Assembly: GCF_024166365.1 (NCBI RefSeq)
Contig: NC_064819.1
Location: 151,720,293 to 151,784,292, forward strand
Direction of reading: 5' to 3'
Origin: Elephas maximus indicus
Taxonomy: Eukaryota; Chordata; Mammalia; Proboscidea; Elephantidae
Length of the DNA stretch: 64,000 bases
This document shows, in pieces, positions 11,931-22,930 of this stretch. A program made the position numbers and the translations under genes. Numbering within the stretch: position 1 is the first letter of the stretch; each line of letters opens with the position of its first letter. The notes below the pieces were generated by a model. It was given only the letters and a program-made list of their open reading frames with translations. It searched no databases and had not been told where the DNA came from.

Positions 11931-14081
11931 ACTTCCCTCTATGTCTTGGGAGAAAACAGAGCTGGCTTGTGCAAAGTGTGAGGTTAGGTCCTGCTTTCTG
12001 GAATTCCACAGGCGCATTTCCTGCCCAAGGCAAAGGCTGTGATCCCCCTAGCTTACTGCAGTAGCCTTACCTCTTATGACAGCAGCAAGGCTTGATGGGA
12101 ATGCACAGCTCAGGGTCTTCTTCCCTTTCTTTTGCCTTTCTAGCAGAGGTGATACATTCCCTGTTTATTTCCTGAGAGATTCATCAGGAAGAATGTTTCT
12201 GACCATCCATATCCAGAGCAGACTATAGAAATATGACTGTGTTCTGTGGGTAATGTTATTTTCAGGTATTGATAAAGTTGGTGCAGTGGTGAACGAGACA
12301 GCAATATGAGGATGATAGATCCAATGCATAAGTAAGAACAAAACATAGCACTTGGGGAAAACCTCTCTGGGAAATCAGTGGAGCCAAGTGAAGGCCCCTA
12401 CCTTTCTCATCACATTCCTGAAGCCCCTAAAAAGCAATAAAATCAAACCAATTACACAATAAAATATTTAGAAGATATTATGTTTTATTTTAACCTGCTG
12501 ACATAACGATAGACCTTGGCATTTTTTATTGCTTAGATTTTCTTTGTGGAAAGAACTTACTCCATTAGGTGACAGCTGTCCTTGATACTAAAATAACACT
12601 CAAACTCTCTTCTTATTTTTCAGATGCAAACCAGGGACATTTGTGACTTGCTTTCAGAGTGTCTAAAGCACTTGGGTTTTTAATTGATTGTTTTTCAGAA
12701 CAGCCAAGCTTGCCATTGCAGAATTCTTTGATTTTCAAACAAAGCCCAATGCCACAGAAACCCTGCGGAGACCCAGAATAAAGCAATAGTCTATCTTGAA
12801 GAAAGCATTTGATTTCAGGAACAGCCGTGCTAACCTTCATCAACAACATCCTTCACTGCCCCCAATAGATGCACATAAGTGGACTCCTGCTGGACGAGAT
12901 AGTCATAGTCTGTGACCTTCCAGCTTCCTCCCCACGCAAGTCTCTGATTCTCCAACTGCACTTACTGACCAAAGTCAGAGAGTCCCCAAAGAAGAAGCCA
13001 AATTAGCAGAAGGCAATAGCTCTGTATAGGAACAAATGGAGAAGAAAAACAGCCTTCCCTTACGGCTTCCGTCTGAAGCAGCCATGTGAGAACATCAGGC
13101 AGATTATGACAGCAGGGTAGAATCATCCAAGTCACCTTTGCTCCCAGAACACTGTGCATTATCAACAGTTGAATTGCCAGTTGCTTAATCTAAGCTTTTT
13201 GAGTGCTTTTCACTGGTTAAAAAAAAAAAAATCATAGGTTGAAAGAATAGCTTCCAATCCTTACCTTTTCTCAGATCACAGCTGGGTGACCCTTTCCTTC
13301 TTTCTGGTGCAGCAGCCCATGAGGATGAAGGGACAACAGAGATATAACATGTTAGAAGAGAGTATTTGACCCAACACACTGCGACACTAATGGAATACAC
13401 CGCAGACATAGTAATATTAAACTATTTGCATGAACTCTCCCTTGTTGCTGACAATCACGCTCTGACAGGTGTCATCTTCCACAAGAAGATAACCTTAAAC
13501 ATTCAATTTTGACACAAACATCTTTCCCTAGTAATGAGGAGTCCCAGAAAAACAAGTGCTTAAACATAGATTTCCTTTGCCTACACTGACCTAACGTAAG
13601 GGCATGCCAACACTGACTACTTAGCAAGATGTTTTTCAAGCTAATACTCAGGAATACCTATGCTCCTGATTTCCACTTGTAAATATTTTCTTTTTTCTCT
13701 GCTTGTAATAAAATTTGAAGCTGGTATTACTTTTGATAGGCTTTTGGAGTTTTGGGAGGGCAGGATTTCTCTCAATCTGGTCATGAGGACCTGAAATTTG
13801 CTCCTAGTTTATTCAATATGTGCAATAAAACATTTTGTGTAGGATTTACGTATACTTTTGCAATATCTATCCCACCAGTACTTCATTGATTCTTTTTGGT
13901 GTTCAAAGGTTAAAAGGGTTTGACCTCATTTCCTGTATGGAAGAAGACTAGGGATAGAGCCTTTGGAGCCAAAAAGGGTTTCTGGTTTTCATTTGGGGGC
14001 TTCAAGGTGATGAAAATTTTCCAGAAGCTGTGCCCTAAGGGACTGTAGTCAGGACCAAGGAAAACTGTTGGAGGTAACTCA
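11931..14081. other. Non-coding stretch, no gene seen
   Basis: About 2.1 kb without recognisable coding sequence or repeats. A-tract at 13219-13230. Short minus-strand frames here have no recognisable similarity. Confidence 0.45.
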
Positions 14082-14094
14082 CTAAATCCAAACA
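14082..14094 (+). repeat. TSD of AfroSINE, left copy
   Basis: 'ctaaatccaaaca' recurs exactly at 14315-14327. Confidence 0.88.
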
Positions 14095-14314
14095 CCAAAC
14101 CCAAACCCAAACCCACCGCCATCAAGTCAATTCTGACCCACAGCAACCTAACAGGAGAGAGTAGAACTGCCCCGTAGGATTTCCAAGGCTGTAAATCTTT
14201 GCTGAAGCAGACTGCCACATCTTTCTCTCATGGAGGGAGCCACAGGTGGTTTCAAACTGCTGACCTTTTGGTTAGCAGCCCAGTGCTTTAACCACTATGC
14301 CACTAGGGCTCTGG
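14095..14314 (-). mobile_element. AfroSINE, long form
   Basis: Reverse copy with a repeated 'aaaccc' tail, 'gtagaactgccccgtaggat', the extra segment 'ggctgtaaatctttgctgaa ... ctgccacatctttctc' that distinguishes long from short copies, and a head ending 'atgccactagggctct'. Perfect 13-bp TSD. Confidence 0.92.
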
Positions 14315-14327
14315 CTAAATCCAAACA

Positions 14328-16275
14328 AATCTAGATGAAAAAAAGCCAAGGTGCAAAGCCAAATATTTCATGGACCCATGGAATTCAATGAAAGAAAAGA
14401 TTTGAAGTGGAGGGAAGAAGGTGAGCCAAGTGATTTCTCTCATTTGGAATTCTGATTTTCATCCTTACTTTCTATAGAGTACCCATGGCCCCTGGACTGG
14501 GTGTGTTGGAAAGGGCCAATTCTAAGTGGACAAAATGACTCACTTATGTATTTGGGCTTTATTATTTTACATGGCATCCATAAATCTGAGAGCAGTCTGC
14601 ACTTGGTAAGAATTTTCATCCATGTTTTTTAAAGCCTAGGATATAATAGGATGGGTCAATGAAGAAAGAAAAAGTGCTTGATTTTTATGATGAGCATATA
14701 ATTCTTCAGTAGGTAGACCCACAAATCTTTAAATCATTCTTTTTCAGTTTAAGTTTCACCTATCTTCCTAATTTCCTCCATTCATTGGGTAGGGGATAGG
14801 AATGATGAGTGAGCTTAGAAGGATGGAATTGAAGCAGAGAGATGTAGTGGTGAAGATGAACATCTTCACTGCAATTAGGGTAAGGGAGAATGATTCCCAT
14901 GGACAGAGAAGGCACTAGGTAAATTCATGAGGTTTGAGAGAGAGCTTAGAAGAATGGATGGAAAAGGTATCTTGGTACACTTGAGAATGGCTGGTATTCA
15001 TCCAACATACTGGAGATGTGGAAGAGAGGAGTGGAGCAAGGTAAGGTTTTGTGCATGGGAGAGGAATTTCCTGGTCTTATTTTTATGAATACCCACCAAA
15101 GGGCCACCTTTGCCTTGACAATGTATTGATCAAATCCCTGAGCTTCCGTTTGCATGGTATTAGGCTAAAACTAGAATGTCTGAGTTTTTAAGCCTAGATA
15201 GATCACTTATTATAAATGAGCACTTAGGTAAGTTACTAAAACTGTTTGAATCTACAGGGTTACCTAGTATAAGAGGGCTTACTACCCAGTTAATATTTCT
15301 TGTGCATTATAAGGTAGATAAAATGAAACCAAAACCAATTGCCACTGAATTGTTTCAATCAAAAGAAAAAAGATGTAAAAAATCTAAAGTAGGACTTTCA
15401 ACAATGCAGCAGACTGAGAAGACAAGTGTGGGCTCTCATCCTATGGCAAACAAATACAAATGCTGGAAAAAAATATTTCTTCCCCAATTACTTAATACAT
15501 AACCGAGTTCAAAAATGAAATCCCAAGTGGCATAACTTAAGAGAGAAATTAAAACCAAGAGCGAAAATCACTTGTCCCAGTGGGCTTCAGATCAAATATA
15601 TACCTAGGGCCCAGGGATTAGGGACTAGACACAGAGCGTTGGATCCATGTGAGGTTGGGAGAATGAAAAATAACTCCTTTAAAGAGCTTAGAGCTTCAAA
15701 AAGCTACCATGTTTGTAGAAAGAAATCTAGAAAAACTGTGCCTACCAGCTCAGGAAAACAGAAAAGAAACTTGCTATTTGTCCAAGGCCTTTTGAGGAAA
15801 GGAGAGTGAGTTGTCTATGAGAAATTTAAAGCCATATGTGTGTTGTGCCAAATGTAGGTGTAGAGTCTGATTTTATTCTACTTAAGCCATGAAATTAGCA
15901 TTAGAAACTAGTCTAAGACTATTGAATGCATTGAAATTCACAGTGGAAACACATTTGAAACGATTCAAAGATACTTCTTCCCTCCCCCCTCCCCAGTCCA
16001 GAGCAATCAGGATCTCCAGGGAAAAATAGGCCTTGCAGAAGATGAGTTCACAAATTAAAAAATTACAAACCACATGAGGAAATGAATCACCATGAAGGAG
16101 AGTCAACACATAAAAACAAATGAAAATTAGCAACCCAAGTTTTGAACGTAATTAATCGAGACTATACAGATTTTAAGAACTTCCGGAAGTGAAGAACTAT
16201 AGAGATTAGAATAAAAAATGCCGAAAAAAGACAAAATTTAATGTAATGACAGGTTTTATTATGAAAATGAGGGAA
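14328..16275. other. Non-coding stretch with SINE-tail scrap
   Basis: No gene seen. A ~35-bp piece near 15328-15362 ('aaaccaaaaccaattgccac') resembles an AfroSINE 3' tail without any head. Confidence 0.45.
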
Positions 16276-16680
16276 TTTCATGTAATATTTATTAAAGTCC
16301 ACTATGAAGATCTGTATTAAGTTCTGGAAATACCAAAATCAATTAAGACCCAGGACCTGAAACTGTGGAGCTCATATTCTAGGGCAGACCAACAATTATG
16401 CAAAAAAGGCAATGAAAAAGTGTTATAGATGAGTAGGGTACATTGAGGGTGTAGGGATGTATTGGTCAAGTCTGTCTACTGGGGTTTGGGTGGAGGACAG
16501 TCAGAAAAAGCTATATCCATTGAAGATGCTTGGGTTGAATCTTAAAAGATGGGTGGGTGTTTTCCAGACTAGGAAGGAGGGAAAGACATTGAAAGTAGAA
16601 GGGGCATGGGAAAATGGCATGGTATTGCTGGGCCACTTTATGTAAAGGGAAGGGAAGGGGGCAGATCAAGAATATGGTAT
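16276..16680 (-). mobile_element. L2 LINE 3' fragment
   Basis: Reverse L2: 'tgtaatatttattaaagtcc', 'ggagctcatattctagggc', 'tgggttgaatcttaaaagat', 'ttttccagactaggaaggag'. Decayed, non-coding. Confidence 0.55.
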
Positions 16681-16710
16681 GGTGATTTTAACAGAGCTGT
16701 ACAAAGGAAG

Positions 16711-16918
16711 TGGAGTCCCTGAGTGGCACAAATGGTTAACAAGTTCTGTTGCTAACCAAAAAGTTGGAGGTTCAAATCTACCCAGAGGCTCCTGGAAGAA
16801 AGCCCTGGCCACCTACTTCCAAAAAGTAAAATCAGCCACTAAAAGCCCTATGGAGCACAGTGCTACTCTGATGTACATAGGGTGGCCATGAGTAGGAGTC
16901 GACTGGACTGCAGCTGGT
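16711..16918 (+). mobile_element. AfroSINE, long form
   Basis: Forward copy: A-box side 'ctgagtggcacaaatggtta', B-box side 'ggaggttcaaatctaccc', then 'gccctatggagcacagtgct' and the RTE-like end 'catgagtaggagtcgactgg'. Probable TSD 'acaaaggaag'/'atgaaggaag' (16701-16710, 16919-16928). Confidence 0.87.
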
Positions 16919-16937
16919 ATGAAGGAAGCAAAATAAT

Positions 16938-17059
16938 TCTGTAGGTAAGAACTCGGGCTCAGATTATCTGGTCTAAATCTTGGATCTATAATTTACCAGT
17001 ATATAGGCTGTCTGAAATTACTTAATCTCCCTGCTATATCTGTTTCCTCAGCTGTAAAT
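16938..17059 (+). mobile_element. MIR SINE relic, first part
   Basis: Forward MIR ('gaactcgggctcagattatc', 'gtttcctcagctgtaaata'), broken by the SINE at 17060 and resumed at 17290. Confidence 0.6.
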
Positions 17060-17289
17060 AAAAAACCAAAAAACAAAACCCAAAACCAAACCCACTGCAG
17101 TCAAGTTGATTCCAACTTACAGTGACCTTATAGAATGGACTATAACTACCCCATAGGGTTTCCAAGGCTGTAAATCTTTACGGAAGCCACCGACTGCCAC
17201 ATCTTTCTCCCACAGAGTGGTTGATGGGTTTGAACTGCCAACCTTTTGGTTAGCCGCTAAATGCTTAACCACTTCGCCACCAGGGCTCC
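17060..17289 (-). mobile_element. AfroSINE, long form
   Basis: Reverse copy with an A/C-rich tail ('aaaacccaaaaccaaaccca'), 'cccatagggtttccaaggct', 'gtaaatctttacggaagcc', head 'ttcgccaccagggctcc'. Inserted into MIR; a short direct repeat 'ctgtaaata'/'ttgtaaaata' flanks it. Confidence 0.88.
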
Positions 17290-17440
17290 TAATTGTAAAA
17301 TAGGAACAACAATACAAAATCTTCATTAGATTGTTATGATAATTAAATGAGATTATGCGTGTCAACACTTGGCATAGTTTCTAGTATGTTTTAAGCACTC
17401 AGTGAACATTAGTCCCTGTTACTATACCTATTATTCTTAC
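17290..17440 (+). mobile_element. MIR SINE relic, second part
   Basis: 'attgtaaaataggaacaaca', 'gataattaaatgagattatg', 'aagcactcagtgaacattag' complete the MIR begun at 16938. Confidence 0.6.
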
Positions 17441-17497
17441 TAAGAGAGAAGTTTGAGAAATATGGAAGGAGATATTAAAGTAATTTCACAGTAATTA

Positions 17498-17596
17498 TTC
17501 ATTCAGCAAATATTTGAGACACTGTATAAGGAACTGGGGCTAGAGTGGTGAAGGAGACAAATTAAATTCCTGCCTTCAAAGAGCTTACATTCTAAA
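17498..17596 (-). mobile_element. L2 LINE 3' fragment
   Basis: Reverse L2 ('attcattcagcaaatatttg', 'aattcctgccttcaaagagc'), interrupted at 17596 by an AfroSINE. Confidence 0.6.
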
Positions 17597-17770
17597 CCAA
17601 ACCAAACCAAACCAAACCCAGTGCCATCGAGTGGATTCCAACTCATAGCGACCCTATAGGACAGAGTAGAACCGCCCCATAGAGTTTCCGAGGAGCACCT
17701 GGCGGATTCAAACTGCCGATCTCTTGGTTAGCTGCCATCGCACTCAACCACTACAACACCAGGGTTTCCT
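17597..17770 (-). mobile_element. AfroSINE, short form
   Basis: Reverse copy with a clean (aaacc)n tail, 'agcgaccctataggacagag', head 'actacaacaccagggtttcc'. TSD 'acattctaaa'/'atgttctaaa' (17587-17596, 17771-17780). Confidence 0.88.
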
Positions 17771-17815
17771 ATGTTCTAAAGGGGAAGGAAAATATTAAAC
17801 GACTAATTAGTACTT

Positions 17816-17962
17816 GGAGCCCTGGTGGCACAATGGTTAAGAGCTCAGCTGCTAACCAAAAGGTCTGCAGTTCAAATCCACCAGCCACTCCTTGGAAACC
17901 CTATAGGGCAGCTCTACTCACCCTATAGGGTCACAATGAGTCGACTGGATGGCAACGGGTTA
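17816..17962 (+). mobile_element. AfroSINE, short form
   Basis: Forward copy: 'ggagccctggtggcacaatg', 'tctgcagttcaaatccacc', 'cctatagggcagctctactc', and the end 'tcgactggatggcaacgggt'. Lies 45 bp from the previous SINE and in the opposite orientation, so the pair could form a hairpin in RNA. Confidence 0.88.
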
Positions 17963-18037
17963 ATTATCATTTACTTATTTAATTACAATTGTGATAAGTG
18001 CTATTGTAAGGAGGGAGAGGAAATTCATTGTTCCAAT

Positions 18038-18182
18038 TAGCATCACCTGGGAACTTGTTATAAACGGAAATTCTCAGTTCCTACCCCACACCCACCACAA
18101 TGAAAACTCTGGGTATGGCTCAGAAATTTGTTGCAATAGCATTCCAGATGATTCTAATTTACCTGAGAGAGCTCTTAATTGT
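18038..18182 (-). mobile_element. MER5-like hAT DNA transposon relic
   Basis: 'attagcatcacctgggaact', 'ggaaattctcagttcctacc', 'aaaactctgggtatggctc', 'tccagatgattctaatttac' follow the MER5A (hAT-Charlie) consensus. Non-autonomous; no transposase. Confidence 0.6.
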
Positions 18183-18592
18183 AGGTGAAAACCAAAACTG
18201 AAATGGAGTCTGAAAATGACTTGGCTCCAGGTACTCTTATTGTGCCTTCAGCTTTTTGTGAGTTTTTCAGAGAACTAATTTAGCTTTAAAAGACCTTGTT
18301 TCTTAAATTGAATCTTGGTAAAATCTTAAGAAGGAAATCAATACCTAATTATAGTCTGTTTGATTTCCTCTCTTCTTTATCCTTCGGGAAATAGAATATG
18401 CATGGGCTTGTTGCCTCCAGCAGGGGGCTCTATGATCATCCAAAGGGGCAAGGAGAGCAAAAGATCGCCACCGCCCCACCCAAGACCAGGAGTCGGGGCC
18501 AGTTGTATGTACAGGCAGCGCTTTGCCAAGAGCACATCTAGGGGATTGTGCCTTCTGCCCTGCCCCTCTTATGTGACTTAAAATACCTACAT
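18183..18592. other. Non-coding stretch, no gene seen
   Basis: GC-richer segment (18400-18570) with open frames on both strands but no recognisable protein. Confidence 0.4.
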
Positions 18593-18601
18593 GACTGGTC
18601 A

Positions 18602-18766
18602 TACCATACTATACCATACCCATTGCCATGGAGTCGACTCAGACTCACAGCGACCCTATAGGACAGAGTAGAACTGCCCCCATACGGTTTCCAAGGAGCT
18701 CCTAGTGGATTTGAACTACTGACCTCTTGGTTAACAGCAGTAGCTCTTAACCACTACACCACCAAG
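18602..18766 (-). mobile_element. AfroSINE, short form
   Basis: Reverse copy with a 'accatac' repeat tail instead of the usual (aaacc)n, 'cacagcgaccctataggaca', head 'aaccactacaccaccaagga'. TSD 'gactggtca' at 18593-18601 and 18767-18775. Confidence 0.9.
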
Positions 18767-18795
18767 GACTGGTCAGAAAGTACCTCATAAAGAAA

Positions 18796-19030
18796 GGGTT
18801 GTTGTTGCTGTTGCTGTTAGCTGCTGTCAAGTTGGCCCTCAACTCATGGCAATGCCATGAACAATGGAAAGAAAGGATGCTTGATCCTGCACCATCTCTA
18901 TGATAGGTCACCGATCGGACTGTTATGATTCGTGAGGTTTTCAAAGGCTAATTTTTGGAAGTAGATCAGCAGTCCTTTCTTCCCAGGGCTCCTGCATGAA
19001 AGGTGAGAATTCTCCCGCTGATCTACCTCT
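18796..19030 (-). mobile_element. tRNA-Gly-headed SINE with RTE-like tail
   Basis: Same family as 11449-11750: a (gttgct)-type tail, 'tgctgtcaagttggccctca', shared middle ('tgatcctgcaccatctctat', 'ttttggaagtagatcagcag'), and a right end 'gaaaggtgagaattctcccg' that is the reverse complement of a tRNA-Gly anticodon/D-arm region. The part carrying the B box is deleted. Confidence 0.65.
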
Positions 19031-20036
19031 GCCTTATCCTAAAGAATGTAGGTCTAGTTAATTGCAGGGCTATTATTTTGTCATTGGGCATATAAATTGG
19101 GGCCATACTACCTGTGGCCTTCCTTTTCGGTCCTCTTCTCAAGTCGTACTCAACCTTTATCTTAAATATATGTCCAAGAAGTATTTAATAAAAATTCCTC
19201 TCAAGGGATGCTAAATGATTAGTCTACCCAGGGCCTTCATGGGTCTTAGTCTGGCCAGAGTGAATGAATCAGTTCTGTGTCATAGCTTGTTGAGAGACAG
19301 CCAGATGGTGTGTTCTTAGTATATCTCTGGGACTGCCTGCCTCAAAGGAAAGTCTATCTGCTGACCTCACTGGAAGTTTATCAGCAGCTCCAGGTAAACG
19401 GAGCATCTTTGAGACTGAACCTAATCTAGAGGTAATTTTCCTTCCCAAAGTTTGTTGTAAGGTGGCTGTTTGGCATTTGGACAAATTTTCCTATAGCTAT
19501 CTTGTTATCCACACTCACGAAGTAACCAGGTCAACCCATACTGTGCCCAGAGAACAGCATTAATGGCACTGCTTTTAACTAGACGTAATCACCACCTATA
19601 AAGGACAAGGAGAAATGCATTTGCATGTTAAAAATACATCTCTCTTTTAGTGGTAGGGTCTCTGGAAGCAGCATTTGGTGACTCAGTTTCAATGGGGTGG
19701 GGAGGATGGGGAAGGGTAGAGAAGGAAACAGGAAGATGTTTCCTTCAGTAAGGATGTTGTGCTCATTATACTGCTATATCTGCATAGTGGAGGAAAACTA
19801 TCAACATTAAGTAAAACAGGGCCGTCTTAGGGCTCTGCAGTGGTGACAGAAGACGTTTTGGTAGATGGGGAGAGGTGGAGAGTTAGGTTGAGTTCTACGT
19901 CTTTTCAAAACTGAGAGGCTGAAGTGGGGACTGCCAGTTTGGGAGCATTTGAATGTGGTCCTAAAGTAGATTCCCAAGTGCGGGTGTTGACTTTCTTCAG
20001 ATAAAGAGCAAGAAGAACGATTGACAAATGGAAAAC
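19031..20036. other. Non-coding stretch, no gene seen
   Basis: No recognisable gene or repeat. Confidence 0.45.
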
Positions 20037-20048
20037 CTTTTGTTTGTA

Positions 20049-20250
20049 ACCCTTCCCATTGCCATTGAGTCAATCTCAATTCATAGGGACCCTATAGACA
20101 GAGTAGAACTGCCCCACAGGGTGTCCAAGGCTGTAAATCTTTATGGAAGCAGACTGCCACATCTTTCTTCCATGGAGCAGCTGGTGGGTTCAAACCACCA
20201 GCCTTTCCATTAGTAGCCGAGTGCTTTAACCACTGTGCCACCAGGGCTCC
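20049..20250 (-). mobile_element. AfroSINE, long form
   Basis: Reverse copy: 'cattgccattgagtcaatct', 'gtagaactgccccacagggt', 'ggctgtaaatctttatggaa', head 'ccactgtgccaccagggctc'. Flanks 'cttttgtttgt' and 'cttttctgtgtgt' are a plausible decayed TSD. Confidence 0.88.
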
Positions 20251-20650
20251 TTCTTTTCTGTGTGTAGTCAGAATATCAGAATCTGGTCCTAAATATTCCT
20301 AATGGGATGCCTAATATTCTAATATTGATTCATTAGCATGCCCAGAATTCATTTTAGAAAAATACCACAATGAAAGTGCTCTTGGTGAAACTTGGTCATG
20401 AGAAGTGGAGGATCCCAAAGGTCCAGGGTTCCCTGGTATGTATGCACAAGGTCACACCATGTGTATGGGGCAACAAGAGCAGGGGTTCGTTGTCACGGAG
20501 CCAAGAAGCGCCCTATGACACAGGTGGAAATTGTCAAGGTAGGAGGCACATATCACAAAAGATTTTCAGTGCACGAAAATGGTTATTTTGGGAAAAGATA
20601 TTGAAGATAACAAGGAGAGATGAGAGTGCTTAGTTTTTAAGTTTCAAATG
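20251..20650. other. Non-coding stretch, no gene seen
   Basis: A frame of about 87 codons (20370-20633) is open here but I recognise no family, and codon content looks random. Confidence 0.35.
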
Positions 20651-20860
20651 ATGGATTCACACTGCCCTTTATGTAAAATTTTAATAAACCATGGCAACTT
20701 TGCTGTGAGGTAGATACTATTATGATCCCCATTTTACATATAGAGAAAACAGAGGGAAGAGAGGTTAAGTAACTTGCCCAAGGTCACAAAGTAGTAGAAC
20801 TGGGTTTTGAACTCAGATACCCTGACTCCAGAGCCAATGCTCTAATTCCTCTAAACCTCC
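20651..20860 (-). mobile_element. MIR SINE relic
   Basis: Well preserved reverse MIR: 'gaggtagatactattatgat', 'gagaggttaagtaacttgcc', 'caaggtcacaaagtagtaga', 'ctccagagccaatgctctaa'. Confidence 0.8.
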
Positions 20861-22163
20861 ACAAACAAAACCGCCTCTGAATCTCTAGATTATGAACAAC
20901 AGAATGTGCCAGTCCTTTGTAGTCTAACCTTCCCCAGGCGAAGGAGCCTCTGGGTTTTAATTTTTGCACTTAACCTCGGTTTACTGGCAAGTTCAGTTAT
21001 GCATGCAGTGACACGGAGGGGATTTTCAATGCATTGATTTAATTTGGAACAATTCCACTGAAATATGTCTCTTGCAACTAGTCTCCACTCACTTACCCCA
21101 CCCACTCTCTCTGCATTGCTTAAGGAGGATATTACAGTGGCTAGAATGTTTTCATTCCCAGGTCTACTACATATTTGTACATGACCTTACAGTGCAGGAA
21201 TTCTCAGGTGATTCTAGGATCTACATTTGTAAATGGCACCATCTGCGTCTGTAAATGGCAGGTAATGACTATTGTGCGAAGGACTTTTAAAAAGCAATTG
21301 TTTGTTAATGACTTTGGCTTCTTAGGTCAAAGAATTATATCAACTAAAACAGAAATGAAAGATTCGGACATAACAGCAGTGATTACTGGGAAATAGAAGA
21401 ACGTGCCTACAATAAGAATCAAGGAGATCAAAGGGCAAATGTACTCAACTGAGTGAAACTAATAAATTATTGGAAAACACTTTTCATGTAGAAGAAAATG
21501 CCATGTATATGAACAACAGCATTATCACTAATTGTAAAAGAATATGACACTTGTCACATTGCAACCCACCAAAATCATCTGTAACCATTTTTATTTAGGA
21601 AAAAATGACTTATGATAATGTTTATTTAAAAATGGCATTCCAAATGCCAAAGAAGCACTTATTTCATTGATGGAACTCTGGAAGCTTAAAAGACTGCAGT
21701 GATGAAAGCAGCTGACTGGCCTTCTCATAAATGAGATCAAATATACACAGGAGAATTACCAGAAGAGCCTTATGTCTAATCTGAAGGGGAGAGTGACAAT
21801 AGGTCAGCAGCTATATAGTAGAAATGTATTATTTATACAGAGAACATATATAATATCATAGGTTATTGGATCTCCTCATTAAGTATCAGAACATACAGCT
21901 TTTGAATCTGCCTAATAACACCCCAGCAATTGACGAAGAATAATCTCGTTTCATATTCAGAGAAAATTTTGTAAAAATCACCTTCTTAGCGAGGTTCGGA
22001 TGGGGAAAAGCTGTTAGATTTGGGGAGATGATCCGTTTTCCATTGTTCCTTCAGATACCTGGAAGGCATTTGGAATGGCTTGAATTCCAGCATTCCCTTT
22101 TCCCTTCTTAGGCTTTGTAGTAGGAATTATTCACTCTTTTCACTGGAAGTTGCTCTGCCTCTG
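20861..22163. other. Non-coding stretch, no gene seen
   Basis: AT-rich, no gene or named repeat recognised. Confidence 0.45.
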
Positions 22164-22172
22164 TCTCTGTCC
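22164..22172 (+). repeat. TSD of AfroSINE, left copy
   Basis: 'tctctgtcc', repeated exactly at 22403-22411. Confidence 0.7.
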
Positions 22173-22402
22173 AGGTCCCTGGGTGATGCAATCAGTTTGT
22201 GCTTGCGCCTCACTACTAAACTCAAGTTTGACAGTTTGAACCTACCCAGCGGCGTCATGAAAGAAAGGCCTGACAATCTTCTCCCATAAAGATTACAGCC
22301 AAGAAAATCCTGCGGAGCAGAGTTCTACTCTGTAGCACATGGGTTCACTACATGTGCTACAGACGGACTCGACAGCAGTGGGTTGGTTTTTTGTTTTTTC
22401 TT
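22173..22402 (+). mobile_element. AfroSINE, long form
   Basis: Forward copy: 'aggtccctgggtgatgcaat', B-box side 'gacagtttgaacctaccc', 'aaaggcctgacaatcttct', 3' end 'gacggactcgacagcagtgg' followed by a (gttttt)-type tail. Exact 9-bp TSD. Confidence 0.88.
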
Positions 22403-22680
22403 TCTCTGTCCGCTATGACAGTGAAAACAATCTAGTTCCTTTACTAGAGGGCTTGCTGAGCATAACACGCTTCGCTTCATCCACAGGTTTGAGGAAGAGA
22501 GAGGCTTGCATTATTATTTCCGTATAGTAAATGGAGAAAATAAGGCGCAGAGAAGGCAAAGATAACTTAAAACAAACTCTTTGACACAGTAATTGCCCAA
22601 AGAAGGCTTTGAAGGACAGAACGGGACAAGGTGGCGGGTGTATTGGACATGGCCATGAGGCCTCAGTGGTGGCTTTGACT

Positions 22681-22694
22681 CTCTTAAATCCCTT
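22681..22694 (+). repeat. TSD of AfroSINE, left copy
   Basis: 'ctcttaaatccctt'; right copy 'cttttaagtccctt' at 22917-22930 (two mismatches). Confidence 0.75.
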
Positions 22695-22916
22695 GTTGTT
22701 GTTGTTGTTGTTAGGTGCAGTCAAGTTGATTCTGACCTATAGTGACCCCATGTGACAAGTGAAACTGTCCCATAGGGTTGCCTAGGTTATATAATCTTTA
22801 CAGAAGCAGATTGCCAGGTCTTTTCTCCTCCAAAGCCACTCATGGCTTTGAACTGCCAACAGAAAGACAACCTTTTGGTTGGCAGTTGAACACTTGATGT
22901 TGTGCCACCAGGGCTC
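22695..22916 (-). mobile_element. AfroSINE, long form with (TTG)n tail
   Basis: Reverse copy whose left end is 'gttgttgttgttgttgttag', i.e. an (aac)n tail like that of RTE LINEs rather than (aaacc)n. Body 'cagtcaagttgattctgacc', 'cccatagggttgcctaggtt', head 'gtgccaccagggctcc'. A duplicated 'accttttggttggcag'-like segment sits near the head. Confidence 0.87.
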
Positions 22917-22930
22917 CTTTTAAGTCCCTT

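Noticed and set aside
18985..19020. tRNA-Gly-like sequence
   Set aside because: It lacks a T-arm and lies at the head of a SINE; it is a tRNA-derived SINE relic, not a tRNA gene.
20370..20633. 87-codon frame as a small gene
   Set aside because: No recognisable domain and no splice context, and a second overlapping frame is equally open.
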